DNA of 64,000 bases from NCBI GenBank assembly GCA_030180135.1, contig CM058237.1, positions 37,655,126 to 37,719,125 of the forward strand. Direction: 5' to 3'. Source of the DNA: Orychophragmus violaceus. Lineage: Eukaryota; Streptophyta; Magnoliopsida; Brassicales; Brassicaceae. The position numbers were made by a program, and so were the translations under genes. This document shows positions 22,218-33,246 of the stretch, piece after piece. The notes under the pieces are model-generated. The model was given only the letters and a program-made list of their open reading frames with translations, was not told the origin of the DNA and ran no database searches. Numbering within the stretch: the first letter of the stretch is position 1; the number at the start of each line of letters is the position of its first letter.

Positions 22218-24458
22218 ATGACAGGACCTCTCTCAGCCATCGACAGCTCAGGAAAAGCAACAGAACAGCCACAAAACCCAGACCACTCAAACTCGGAAAA
22301 GGAAACGGGCATGCCACACCCACCAGCTAGCTCGTCAAGCCCTCTCTTCACCCCGGGACTCCCGAAAAACGGCAGGCCCAGCACCGTACTGGCTCGCGGA
22401 AAAATGTCAACGGTCAACAGCCCAGTCAACCAAACCGGAACCGCGAACACGCACGGAGGCGCCGAGCCAACAACGACCATAACTGCACGGGCCCCAGCTC
22501 AAAGCCAGCAAGACACCATTTCTCTCGTAAGAACCCTAATGGCACAAATCGACGAGCTGACACGATGCAACAACGATCGCTTCGAACGTCTCACACGCGC
22601 CCATAACACATGCCACGAGGAAATGGATAGCCTCCAAACAACCGAACTAACACCCCAAAACAAGGGAGCATCCGCAGACACCTTCCCGAACACAACCATC
22701 GGGCCGGGCGAGCGATCAACCATACCCCGATTAACATCTGCACGCGAGCCCGAAGCCCACGAAGAAGAGCCGGGAAGCGAGATCGAGATCCCGAAAGCGC
22801 AGCTGGATAGCATGACGTCAAGAGTACACAAAGCTACCAGTTCAGCCCTCGAGATCGTCAGAGTCCTAAAAGAAACACAGAACACGCCATTCACAAGCAA
22901 AATAACAGGAACGCCAGTCCGACATCAAGGAAAAATCAAGTTACCCACCTACGATGGTAGTTCAGATCAGCGATAATACCTGACCGCTTTCAGCATCGCG
23001 ATGGGACGAACTCAATTCCTTCCTGAGGAGCGCGATGCCAGTTTCAGTCAACTTTTCATCGAAAATCTCAGTGGCGCCGCCCTCAACTGGTTTTCACGAC
23101 TAGAAGCACAATCTATCGATAGCTACCAACAACTAACGACCACCTTCCTCAAGCACTACTCAATGTTCATTCAAGAAGGAGCCTCCAGTGCCGATCTATG
23201 GTCAATCAACCAGGCGAAACATGAATCCCTAAGGTCGTACATTGACAGGTTCAAATCCGTCGTGTCGAAAATATCAGTCACCGACAACGAAGGAATACCC
23301 GCATTGCGCAGCGGACTCTGGTACGAATCGCCATTCCGCAGCGAGCTGGCCCTCAATAAACGACAAAGCCTCGAAGATGCCCTACATCGAGCCGCCATCT
23401 TCATCGAAATAGAGGAAGAAAAAGAACTGCTAGGCAAAAATTTCGGATCAGCAAAACCGACAAAGGAGAAGGAACCAACGCAAGACTACGTCGAACCACG
23501 ACAGCACTACAATCAGTAAGGCAAGAAAACGGCGGCTTATCTCACCGGCGACCACGACCCGCAAAGCAAACCAAGGAACCACGCCAAGAACAAAGGCCCG
23601 AGCACGGGAGACAAGGATCGACCTTTCTGCACATACCACCAAAGATCGGGACACGACACTGAAGAATGTCGACACCTACAGAACCTCCTCCTTGGAGAGT
23701 ACCAGAGGGGAGATACAAACATAACAAACCGAAACGCACAAGTAATGCCAGCTGAAAAACAAGCGACGAACGACAACGAGGGAGTCCGACTCATCAGAGG
23801 AAAGAACAAAAGGTCTGGAGGCGCAAAACAGGCCAAACAAGACAACACCGACGTAGAACCACACGAGCAATCTCAAGGCAGCAGCAGAACATGAAAGCCT
23901 TCACCAAGGAGGCGCATCAATATGATATGGGAAGGACCCGCTGGTCGCGACGACTCGGAAAAACACTCGGGAGTTTTAAGTAAAAAGGAAAGCACGAAAC
24001 TGGAAAAGAGTCACGTTGGCGAGGTCCAAGGGAGAGACGAGATCTCGTTCACCACCAGGAACGACGGAGGAGTAAACAAACCAAATTGCGACCTACTTAT
24101 TACCAAACTCCAAATAAGCAAACAAAGAATCGTTAAAGCCTTGATCGACACCGGAAGTTCAGTTAACCTCATTTTCAAAGAAGTTTTGCATGAAATGAAG
24201 CTCGAAAACCACATGGTAAAAAGGCCAAAGAGAACACTCACTGGCTTCAACAGCGAAACGACAACGGTGATCAGAACGATTCTATTGCCAGCCCGCACAG
24301 GACAAATCACTAGCACCACCACTTTCCTCATCATAGACCGACCAGCGACATATGACGTGATACTAGGGACCCCGTGGATCCACGCAATGAAAGCAGTCGT
24401 CTCGACCTATCACCGGTGCATCAAATTCCCGACTCCGCGAGGAACCAAAACTATCTAG
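22218..24458 (+). pseudogene. Gypsy C gag-protease, three in-frame stops
   Basis: One reading frame is followed from ATG 22218 to 24458, broken by TAA 22974-22976, TAA 23517-23519 and TGA 23892-23894 without frame change. The Gag domain spans about 22940-23430 (LTAFSIAMGR, GAALNWFSRLEAQSIDSY, FLKHYSMF). A short Cys/His motif, FCTYHQRSGHDTEECRHL, lies near 23625 in place of a standard CCHC knuckle. The aspartic protease has ALIDTGSSVNLIF near 24140 and YDVILGTPWIHAMKAVVSTY near 24350. The first two stops fit C-to-T change of Gln codons. The frame ends about 240 bp before the Copia B insertion with no RT following. Confidence 0.85.
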
Positions 24459-24693
24459 GGAGAACAGACGGAACCAAGAGCCAACCTCGTTGGCAAAAGC
24501 GGTACCCGAAACCCAGCGCAGCCAGACAAGGAAACGACTTCGGTTAAAGCAGCAACTCAGGATCTGAGCTCGTAGATAAGATCCTCTATCGTTCTTTCAT
24601 ACATATATAAATGCACGAATTTCCTACAAAAACATATATTGTAACTACGAAAAGAACTACGCTCGACTTGATCTCTCATTAGGGAGTACGTAG
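24459..24693 (+). other. Gypsy C internal region after protease
   Basis: Short non-coding stretch between the protease and Copia B; it resumes at 46854. No RT or integrase traces. The left TSD copy of Copia B (CGTAG) is 24689-24693. Confidence 0.6.
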
Positions 24694-25331
24694 TGAAGGA
24701 TTGTTTAGTGTTTGTCCTGGTTTAATTCTGTCAGATTAAACTCTACTAAACAGATTGGATCTAGGTTCTCTTGACAGAATCATAAGGGATCTCAGTAATA
24801 CCTTGTTATGCAGCGGAAGAATCAGGTATGAGTCAGAGATCAGCAGAACCACCAAGAGGTTGTTCCTCCAAAGGCTCACACACGCACACTACAGGAAAAA
24901 TGGCTGCTAGACCAGAGAGAGGGAGGCGCAGAGAGAGAGAGAGAGAGAGGCGCAGGGAGTTAGGGAGAAAAGAGAGCTAGGTCAAGTTTTAATCATAAAA
25001 CCCTTGTCTAGTTCTGTTGGGCTTTTGGGCCCAATTCCCAGTCTGATTAAATCCCTTAGATTTAATCAAGCCCTTTAATCTCTCTAAGTATAGTAAATGC
25101 CTAGCACTTTTACCGTACTTCTGCTGAACCGTTCCCTCATAGTTTCCTGTTAGCTTAGGCGTGTGACCCATATGGGATCATATAATAAAGGCAATAAATC
25201 CAAGACTTATAGATCATGAGCGGACTCTAGCAAGCCATCATGACCCCCAGTATTATATGACTTATGTCTGATCATTGACATACTCTTACTTTCTAGAGAC
25301 AGTACAGAGATTACTGGACATAATTCCAACA
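24694..25331 (-). repeat. Copia B 3' LTR (638 bp)
   Basis: Plus-strand ends TGAAGGATTG and ATTCCAACA, the reverse of the TGTTGGAAT...CCTTCA ends of this family. Holds a GA repeat near 24935-24950 and the CTGATTAAAT inverted repeat near 25041-25066. Confidence 0.95.
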
Positions 25332-26183
25332 ATCTCCCACTTGTACTGGAATCTCTGTATTCATATTCCTTTTGTCTCAATATCTCGATTAGTCATATGG
25401 CAAGATGAGTGTCATCCTTATAAAGCCTAATCATGTTCATCGGACTCTGATTTGATACTGACAATCCAAACGACTCGGGACAGTCCGTTTGAGCATGGCC
25501 ATGCATTTTCCAGTATTCAAATCTCCGATTGGCCTAGAAATATTCACTCCATTTATATTGGAGGGACAAATCCCGTCTTGTTCCATCACTGTAAACTACT
25601 CATTTCATAATACACCCAAACAAGGTCCTTATAACTATCGCTTAACGACAGCGTTAGACAATGATCAAAGCGCATCAGTTGATGTGCAGTCACATGCATG
25701 CGAACTCAGGTCTAAGGACTATACTCTATAGTCGTAGTAAGAATCTCTTATGACACAGATATAAATATCCTGAAGAGTTCTTATAAGCGGGTCATGTCCG
25801 GTCGTATGTACCCCAACATACACCTATGTACTGACTTTGATGCCGTGCATCTATGACATCCTGAGACTTTGTCATAAGTCACATACCAATCTAGTCTCAC
25901 GCGGTTGTTGGTGTTCCAATTTCAACAACCTTCGACTAGGGACATAATGATATAAGCCATCTATCAAATATAGGGTCTCATGATCAAGCTAAATGACTTT
26001 GATGACTCAAGATCAAGTCACTTACTTCGATGACCTATAAAATGGTTCATATCATTTTGGAACGATTATTTCATCACAGTTAAAATAATCTTGAAAAATA
26101 ATTTTATTATTAAACATCTCAAATGTTTTACAAGAACATATCAATAACTAAATAAAGCCCTCAAACTCCCACTCAATTTTAGA
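25332..26183 (-). other. Copia B 3' untranslated region
   Basis: Non-coding; matches 33247-34097 of Copia A and 56627-57479 of Copia D in opposite orientation. The polypurine tract (AAGTGGGAGAT on the minus strand) adjoins the LTR at about 25332-25342. Confidence 0.8.
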
Positions 26184-26941
26184 TTACATTTCAATGTCTC
26201 TAATGCCTACAGCTTCAGTCAGGTACTCGAGCTTAGGCCTTGGGAGTGGCTTTGTCAATGGATCAGCGACATTATCATCTGTCGGAACTCGGCTGATCTT
26301 GACTTCCTTTCTATTTATGATATCACGTATCAAGTGAAATCTTCTTAGTATATGCTTGGATTTCTGGTGTGATCTTGGTTCCTTTGCCTGAGCTATAGCA
26401 CCATTGTTATCACAAAACAGTGCCAGAGGCTCAGCTGCATTCGGTATCACACCTAGTTCAATAATGAACTTTCGTATCCAAACAGCTTCCTTCGCTGCTT
26501 CTGAGGCGGCGACATATTCAGCTTCTGTAGTGGAATCAGCAACGGTGTCTTGCTTGGAGCTTCTCCAACTGATTGCACCGCCATTCAGACAAAAGATATA
26601 ACCGGACTGTGACCGGAAATCATCTTGGTCTGTCTGGAAACTTGCGTCCGTGAATCCACTGACTTCAAGCACATTACTTCCGCCGTACACTAAGAACTTA
26701 TCCTTAGTATGTCTTAGATACTTCAGGATATTCTTGACGGCAATCCAGTGGTTTTCACCTGGATTTGACTGGTATCTACTCGTCATGCTCAATGCATAAG
26801 CAACATCAGGACGAGTACAGATCATGGCATACATGATAGATCCTATTGCAGATGCATAAGGAATATTCTTCATGCGCTCAAGCTCAGCAGCCGTCGTAGG
26901 GCTCTGCTTCTTGCTTAGCGTTGTGCCATGTACCATTGGCG
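26184..26941 (-). pseudogene. Copia B polyprotein, C-terminal piece (RNase H)
   Basis: About 250 codons matching the last part of the Copia A polyprotein, from TPMVHGTTLSKKQ to the stop. Contains RPDVAYALSMTSRYQ, the RNase H phrases STTEAEYVAASEAAKEAVW and CDNNGAIAQAKEP, and the ending VADPLTKPLPRPK. No internal stop. Separated from the rest by Copia A (TSD TGAAG at 26942-26946). Confidence 0.9.
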
Positions 26942-26946
26942 TGAAG

Positions 26947-27618
26947 TGTTGGAATTGTGTCCAGTAATCTCGGTACTGTCTCTAGAAAGTAAGAGTATGT
27001 CAATGATCAGACATAAGTCATATAATACTGGGGGTCATGATGGCTTGCTAGAGTCCGCTCATGATCTATAAGTCTTGGACTTATTGCCTTTATTATATGA
27101 TCCCATATGGGTCACACGCCTAAGCTAACAGGAAAATGTGTAGGAACGGTTTAGCAGAAGTACGGTAAAAGTGCTAGGCATTTACTGTACTTAGAGAGAA
27201 TAAAACGGTTTAGGCACTGTGTGTCGATCGATACACAAGGGGTATCGGTCGACACAGTGCGCGAATGCCGTCTAGTTAATTGGTGTTTGGGCCAAATGGC
27301 CCAAACGGAATCAGACAAGTTTTATAAGGTAAAACTCGAGTTTCTGAGCAATTAACCCTAATCCCACAGCCGAAAACTCTCTCTCTCTCTGCGCCGAGCT
27401 CCTTGTGGTCTAGCAGCCGTTTTCTGTGATCGCGTGTGTGAACCTTTGGAGGATTCATCCCTCGGTGTTTCTCTGATCTCAGACATACCATCTCTTTCCG
27501 CTGCAAACAGGTATAAGGTGAGATCATCATTTGTTTCTATTCTGAGAAGAACCTAGATCGCATGTTTAGGTTGATATGAATCTAAGAATTGAATCAGGAT
27601 CAACTAAACAATCCTTCA
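26947..27618 (+). repeat. Copia A 5' LTR (672 bp)
   Basis: TGTTGGAATTGTG to AATCCTTCA. Contains an imperfect 45-bp inverted repeat built on CGATCGAT (27215-27259) and the palindrome TTTGGGCC/GGCCCAAA nearby (about 27287-27306). Confidence 0.97.
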
Positions 27619-27619
27619 G

Positions 27620-27633
27620 TGGTATCAGAGCCA
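27620..27633 (+). other. Copia A primer-binding site, initiator tRNA-Met
   Basis: TGGTATCAGAGCCA, complementary to the 3' end of plant initiator tRNA-Met, one base after the LTR. Confidence 0.95.
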
Positions 27634-29268
27634 ATGGTTCTGGTTTTTCTTGTTTAGATTCAATGTTTATGATTGTTTTCTTGTTTAAAAGTGTTTTGAA
27701 TCAACTACTGATAAGAGAAACCATTTAAGAAACAAGAATTGAAATCTAAACACACATAAAATTGCAGAAACCAAGCTATATGATTTGGTAGAATGCGATT
27801 TCAAGAGGTCTGTATCGACTGCGATCGCATGGATCGATCGATACGATCGCATGGATCGGTCGATACAGTCTATCGGCTAACCCTGTTAACGCGTGAAAGC
27901 ATCGATCGATGCAGGATCGATGCAGGTTCGATATTGGTGCATCGACCGATGCGGTTGGTGCACATCGATCGACACGGTTAGGGTTTTGGCTCGGTTCAGT
28001 GCATGCGTGAGAGCATCGATCGATACAGGATCGATGCACGATCGATGCAGGATCGATGCTGAGAGCATCGACCGATGTGGTTGATGGATCGATCGACACG
28101 GTTGGTCCATCGATCGACATGGTTGGTTTAAGGCTCGGTTTAATATTTTGATTAAAATTAAACGTCACGGTTTAATAAACAGATTTAATAATTTTATTAA
28201 GTCTGGTTAAACCGGGACAAGAAATCCAATGTCGAAAGAATTATTGGATTTAGTGCCTAAACCAGGATTTTCTAATTTGATTTGGTTGGACCAAATAAAT
28301 TGAGAAAATCCGGTTTAGTAAATAACCGGTTGACAATTGTGGTCATCGTAGTAATTAAAATTTGGTTAGACCAATTTTAATGAACCAGACCGGTTATGTC
28401 ATTTAATTGGACAATTGGGTCATGTCTTGGACATGGACCAATTCTTGGGCCTCGGGCCAAGAAGTTAAAACAATTGGGCCAATTATTTGAGTCTTTCTTC
28501 AGATTAATTTAAAATTTATTTTATAAAGAATATAAATCGATTTTAAATTAAAGTTTCCGATATTTTGAAATTAGAAAGTTTCTTAATTTATAGAAGTTTC
28601 TAGATTTGCATGATTCGGATTTTAAGAAATTTCTAAAGTTAGAAAGTTTCCGGTTTTAGAAAGTTTCCAATTTTAGAAAGTTTCCAAAAATAGTAGGTTT
28701 CCAAAATAGAAAGTTTCCCGAAATAGTAATCTTCTATTTTGGGAATGAATTTTTTAAATAAACCTACGAACCTCAAACAATATCAAGCGTTGGATGTCTT
28801 GTCCATTCTATGTCAGCTGTCGAAGCCCATTCAATTGTATTCATGGCCTTACAGTGTGAGGGTGTCTGCTTTTGCGTGGATAAGACGGTTTGTGATTCAT
28901 AAATGTCATTGGGAGTCCCAGACATTAATGATTACATGACTGTATAGTCTGGTTTTCTTGACTGGGCCATCGGGAGTCCCGGGCCTTGAGACATCAGAGT
29001 GAATTGGGCCTCGGGCCCAGATTCACAACCAAGAGTTATATCACGGATATAATTAGCCGATATAGGGCTTACCGATATAAGCTAAGGTTTGGTGACGGCC
29101 AGTGGCCCACTTTAATCTTAGTTATATGTGGATCTTGGAATCATTATATTCTATTGAGGGTAACTTATGTTATTGAATATAATGCGTGATTAATCATATT
29201 AAATTTAATACGAGATTAATCATATTGAACATTTTAACTAATAACCTTTTTATCTATATATTTCAGCT
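27634..29268 (+). other. Copia A long leader with three repeat modules
   Basis: About 1.6 kb without a credible gene. Module 1 (about 27795-28130) is packed with GCATCGATCGATGC-type palindromes. Module 2 (about 28555-28735) repeats GAAAGTTTCC and GAARTTTC palindromes. Module 3 holds GGGAGTCCC twice (about 28911 and 28971). Copia B and D have leaders of similar length with modules 2 and 3 conserved but module 1 replaced. Confidence 0.8.
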
Positions 29269-32200
29269 ATGACTACTACAAGCACACAAAACTCATTCTC
29301 GATCCGGTCTGTTCTCGAAAAGGAGAAGCTGACTGGAACGAACTTCCTGACGTGGTCAAGGAACTTGAGGCTAGTCCTCAAGCAGGAGAAGAAGGATTAT
29401 GTCCTTCGTGATCCTCTCCCCGAGAGGCCTCCTGCCAATGCCGCCAGGACTCTGCATAATGCTTGGGAAAAGCATTCGTCAGATGAAAATGATGCCTATT
29501 GCCTGATGTTGGTGACAATGACTCCTGAGCTGCAAAAACAGTTCGAGAGTGTATTGTCACCTATCGAGATAATGGCAAGCCTGAAATCGCTTTTTCAGGA
29601 GCAGGCTAGGACTGAGAGGTTTCAAACAGTTAAGAACCTCTTGGACTGCAAGTTGGCTGCGAATGCGGCAGTGAGTCCTCATGTCTTGAAGATGATGGGT
29701 TATCTCGATCATCTTCAGAAACTCGACTGCCCAATCAGCCAGGAACTTGCCTGCGACATCATTCTGCAGTCATTACCTGCAAGCTATGATCAGTTCATTC
29801 TGAACTTTAACATGCATGGCTTGAGTAAGACATTGCCTGAGCTTCACGGAATGCTCAAGACTGCGGAGCCCAATTTGAGGAAAACCGCCAAGGACCCAAA
29901 TGTGCTTATGGTGCAGAAGGGCAAGGGGTTTAAGAAATCCTCTGCTAAGGATAAGGGAAAGGCCAAGGCTGTCCAAGTCGCGGACAAGGACACGCCAAAG
30001 CCCAAGCCCAAGTCCAAGGCTGGGCCAACTGACATATGCAGGTTCTGTAAAGAACCAGGGCATTGGAGGAGAGAATGTAAGAAATTCCAGGAAGGTCTAA
30101 AGGAATTGAAGAAGAAGACTTTTGAGACTTCTTCAACAGGTATTTTTGTTATAGAAGTTAATACAACTACTTCTGATAATACCTCATGGGTAATGGATAC
30201 TGGTTGTGGGGCTCATATTTGTACTAATATGCAGGCACTCAGCAACAGTAGAAGGCTGAAGCAAGGACAAGTGGAGCTACGAGTTGGGAATGGAGCGAAA
30301 GTTCCAGCACTAGCTGTAGGCACTTACTTGTTGTCTTTACCTTCGGGATTGATTTTAGAACTGAATAATTGTTATTTTGTACCTGCTATAAGCAGAAATA
30401 TTATTTCAATTTCTTTGTTGGATTTGGAAGGTTATGATTTTTCAGTTAAGAATAAATTATGTTCCTTCAATCGCAACAATTTGTTCTATGGTTCTGCCCC
30501 TCTTATGAATGGGCTTTACATACTCGATCAATCCGCGCCAATTTATAACATTAATACCAAACGGTTCAAACCTAATGAGGAGAACCGAACGTTTCTATGG
30601 CATTGTCGTTTAGGGCACATCAGCGAGAAACGCATCAAGAGGCTCCATTCGAATGGACTTCTTGGCTCATTTGACTTTGAGTCATGTGAGAAATGCGAAT
30701 CCTGCATGATGGGCAAAATGACACGGGCCCCCTTTAATAAACCTAACGAGAGGGCCAGTGACGTATTGGGCCTGATACACACTGATGTGTGTGGCCCAAT
30801 GTCCACAAATGCAAGAGGAAACTATCAGTACTTCATTACCTTTACTGATGATTTCAGTAGGTATGGATATGTTTATTTAATGAAACATAAGTCTGAATCT
30901 TTTGAGAAGTTCAGAGAATTCCAAAATGAAGTACAGAACCAACTTGGCAAAAGCATTAAGGCTCTTCGGTCCGACCGAGGAGGAGAATACTTAAGCCAAG
31001 AATTCAGTGATCATCTGAGAGAGTGTGGGATCGTATCCCAACTCACTCCTCCTGGAACACCTCAATGGAATGGTGTATCTGAAAGGAGAAATCGGACCTT
31101 ATTGGATATGGTTCGATCTATGATGAGTCACACAGACCTTCCAATATCCCTTTGGGGATATGCTCTGCTAACAGCAGTGTTCACTCTAAATAGAGCGCCA
31201 TCGAAAGCAGTAGCAAAGACACCATATGAATTATGGACTGGAGAAGCTCCAGTGCTGTCTTATCTCAGAATTTGGGGTTGTGAAGCCTATGTCAAGAGAT
31301 TGATCTCAGACAAGCTTACACCAAAATCTGACAAATGCTACTTCATTGGTTATCCACGGGAAACCAAGGCTTATTACTTCTATCTACATTCCGAGAACAA
31401 GATCTTTGTTGCCCGGGATTGTAACTTTCTTGAGAGAGAGTTTCTCTCTAAGAAAGACAGTGGGAATAAGGTACTGCTTGAAGAAATTCAAGATGAACAG
31501 GATACTGCTCAACCTAATGAGGAAGAGCAGCAGGAGGACCTACAAGAAATTGTAGAGCCTGAACCTGTAGTACCTGAAGTTCGAAGATCCGGGAGGATCC
31601 GTCACGAACCCGAGAGATATCAAGGATTCCTCGTGACTGACTGTCATGATCTTTTGATCATTGATGGTGATGAACCATCGAACTTCAATCAAGCCATGAT
31701 GGGCCCAGATTCCTCTAAGTGGCGCAAGGCCACTGATTCCGAAATGGACTCCATGTCGGTCAACCAAGTGTTTTCGTTGGTTGACTTACCCGCTGGTGTA
31801 AAAGCCATCGAGTGCAAATGGATCTTCAAGAAGAAGATTGACGTGGATGGAAATGTCCAGATTTATAAAGCCAGGTTGGTGGCAAAAGGTTTCAGACAAG
31901 TTCACGGTGTGGATTACGATGAAACCTATTCACCAGTGGCTATGATGAAATCTATTCGGATTCTACTAGCAACTGCAGCTTTTCATGATTATGAAATTTG
32001 GCAGATGGACGTGAAAACCGCCTTCCTGAATGGTATTCTGGAAGAGGATGTGTATATGACACAACCTGACGGTTACATAGATCCAAAGAATGCTGGAAAA
32101 GTATGCAAGCTTCATAAATCCATTTATGGATTGAAGCAAGCATCGAGGAGCTGGAATCTTCGTTTTGATGAAGCGATCAAGCAATTTGACTTCATCAGAG

Positions 32201-33246
32201 ACGAAGAAGAACAATGCGTGTATAAGAAATCTAGTGGGAGCAAGATTGTATTTCTTATTCTGTATGTCGATGACATACTGCTTCTCGGAAACGACGTTCC
32301 AATGCTAAAGTCGGTAAAGGACTGGCTTGGAAGTTGTTTTTCCATGAAAGACATGGGTGAAGCCGCATACGTTCTTGGAATCAGGATCTACCGGGATAGA
32401 TCTAGAAGGCTGATAGGCTTGTGTCAAGATTCATACATTGACAAAGTCCTACAAAGATTCAGCATGAAGGATTCCAAGAAGGGCTTCACGCCAATGGTAC
32501 ATGGCACAACGCTAAGCAAGAAGCAGAGCCCTACGACGGCTGCTGAGCTTGAGCGCATGAAGAATATTCCTTATGCATCTGCAATAGGATCTGTCATGTA
32601 TGCCATGATCTGTACTCGTCCTGATGTTGCTTATGCATTGAGCATGACGAGTAGATACCAGTCAAATCCAGGTGAAAACCATTGGATTGCCGTAAAGAAT
32701 ATCTTGAAGTATCTAAGACATACTAAGGATAAGTTCTTAGTGTACGGTGGAAGTGATGTGCTTAAAGTCAGTGGATTCACGGACGCAAGTTTCCAGACAG
32801 ACCAAGATGATTTCCGGTCACAGTCCGGTTATATCTTTTGTCTGAATGGCGGTGCAATCAGTTGGAGAAGCTCCAAGCAAGACACCGTTGCTGATTCCAC
32901 TACAGAAGCTGAATATATCGCCGCCTCAGAAGCTGCGAAGGAAGCTGTTTGGATACGAAAGTTCATTATTGAACTAGGTGTGATACCAGATGCGGCTGAG
33001 CCTCTGGCACTGTTTTGTGACAACAATGGTGCTATAGCTCAGGCAAAGGAACCAAGATCACACCAGAAATCCAAGCATGTTCTAAGAAGATTTCACTTGA
33101 TACGTGACATCATTAATAGAAAGGAAGTCAAGATCAGCCGAGTTCAGACAGATGATAACGTCGCTGATCCGTTGACAAAGCCACTCCCAAGGCCTAAGCT
33201 CGAGTTTCTGACTGAAGCTGTAGGCATTAGAGACATAGAAATGTAA
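29269..33246 (+). CDS. Copia A Gag-Pro-Int-RT-RNase H polyprotein, intact
   Basis: 1325 codons, open throughout, starting MTTTSTQNSFSIRS. Gag of the copia type comes first (LTGTNFLTWSRNLRLVLKQE), with a CCHC zinc knuckle at about residues 256-269 (CRFCKEPGHWRREC). The aspartic protease DTGCGAHIC is near 310. Integrase follows with its HHCC finger (HCRLGHISEKR near 445, CESCMMGK), HTDVCGP near 504, LRSDRGGEY and ERRNRTLLDM. Reverse transcriptase has QMDVKTAFLNG near 912 and the YVDD active site at 999-1002. RNase H has STTEAEY and CDNNGAIAQAKEP near 1251, ending VADPLTKPL. All domains needed for transposition are in one frame. In life it would be cleaved into the separate proteins and act in cytoplasmic particles. 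Confidence 0.97.
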   Translation: MTTTSTQNSFSIRSVLEKEKLTGTNFLTWSRNLRLVLKQEKKDYVLRDPLPERPPANAARTLHNAWEKHSSDENDAYCLMLVTMTPELQKQFESVLSPIEIMASLKSLFQEQARTERFQTVKNLLDCKLAANAAVSPHVLKMMGYLDHLQKLDCPISQELACDIILQSLPASYDQFILNFNMHGLSKTLPELHGMLKTAEPNLRKTAKDPNVLMVQKGKGFKKSSAKDKGKAKAVQVADKDTPKPKPKSKAGPTDICRFCKEPGHWRRECKKFQEGLKELKKKTFETSSTGIFVIEVNTTTSDNTSWVMDTGCGAHICTNMQALSNSRRLKQGQVELRVGNGAKVPALAVGTYLLSLPSGLILELNNCYFVPAISRNIISISLLDLEGYDFSVKNKLCSFNRNNLFYGSAPLMNGLYILDQSAPIYNINTKRFKPNEENRTFLWHCRLGHISEKRIKRLHSNGLLGSFDFESCEKCESCMMGKMTRAPFNKPNERASDVLGLIHTDVCGPMSTNARGNYQYFITFTDDFSRYGYVYLMKHKSESFEKFREFQNEVQNQLGKSIKALRSDRGGEYLSQEFSDHLRECGIVSQLTPPGTPQWNGVSERRNRTLLDMVRSMMSHTDLPISLWGYALLTAVFTLNRAPSKAVAKTPYELWTGEAPVLSYLRIWGCEAYVKRLISDKLTPKSDKCYFIGYPRETKAYYFYLHSENKIFVARDCNFLEREFLSKKDSGNKVLLEEIQDEQDTAQPNEEEQQEDLQEIVEPEPVVPEVRRSGRIRHEPERYQGFLVTDCHDLLIIDGDEPSNFNQAMMGPDSSKWRKATDSEMDSMSVNQVFSLVDLPAGVKAIECKWIFKKKIDVDGNVQIYKARLVAKGFRQVHGVDYDETYSPVAMMKSIRILLATAAFHDYEIWQMDVKTAFLNGILEEDVYMTQPDGYIDPKNAGKVCKLHKSIYGLKQASRSWNLRFDEAIKQFDFIRDEEEQCVYKKSSGSKIVFLILYVDDILLLGNDVPMLKSVKDWLGSCFSMKDMGEAAYVLGIRIYRDRSRRLIGLCQDSYIDKVLQRFSMKDSKKGFTPMVHGTTLSKKQSPTTAAELERMKNIPYASAIGSVMYAMICTRPDVAYALSMTSRYQSNPGENHWIAVKNILKYLRHTKDKFLVYGGSDVLKVSGFTDASFQTDQDDFRSQSGYIFCLNGGAISWRSSKQDTVADSTTEAEYIAASEAAKEAVWIRKFIIELGVIPDAAEPLALFCDNNGAIAQAKEPRSHQKSKHVLRRFHLIRDIINRKEVKISRVQTDDNVADPLTKPLPRPKLEFLTEAVGIRDIEM

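Noticed and set aside
27776..28168. Overlapping open frames on both strands in the Copia A leader
   Set aside because: They translate the CGATCG repeat array (endless Ser-Ile-Asp-Arg phrases) and are not genes.
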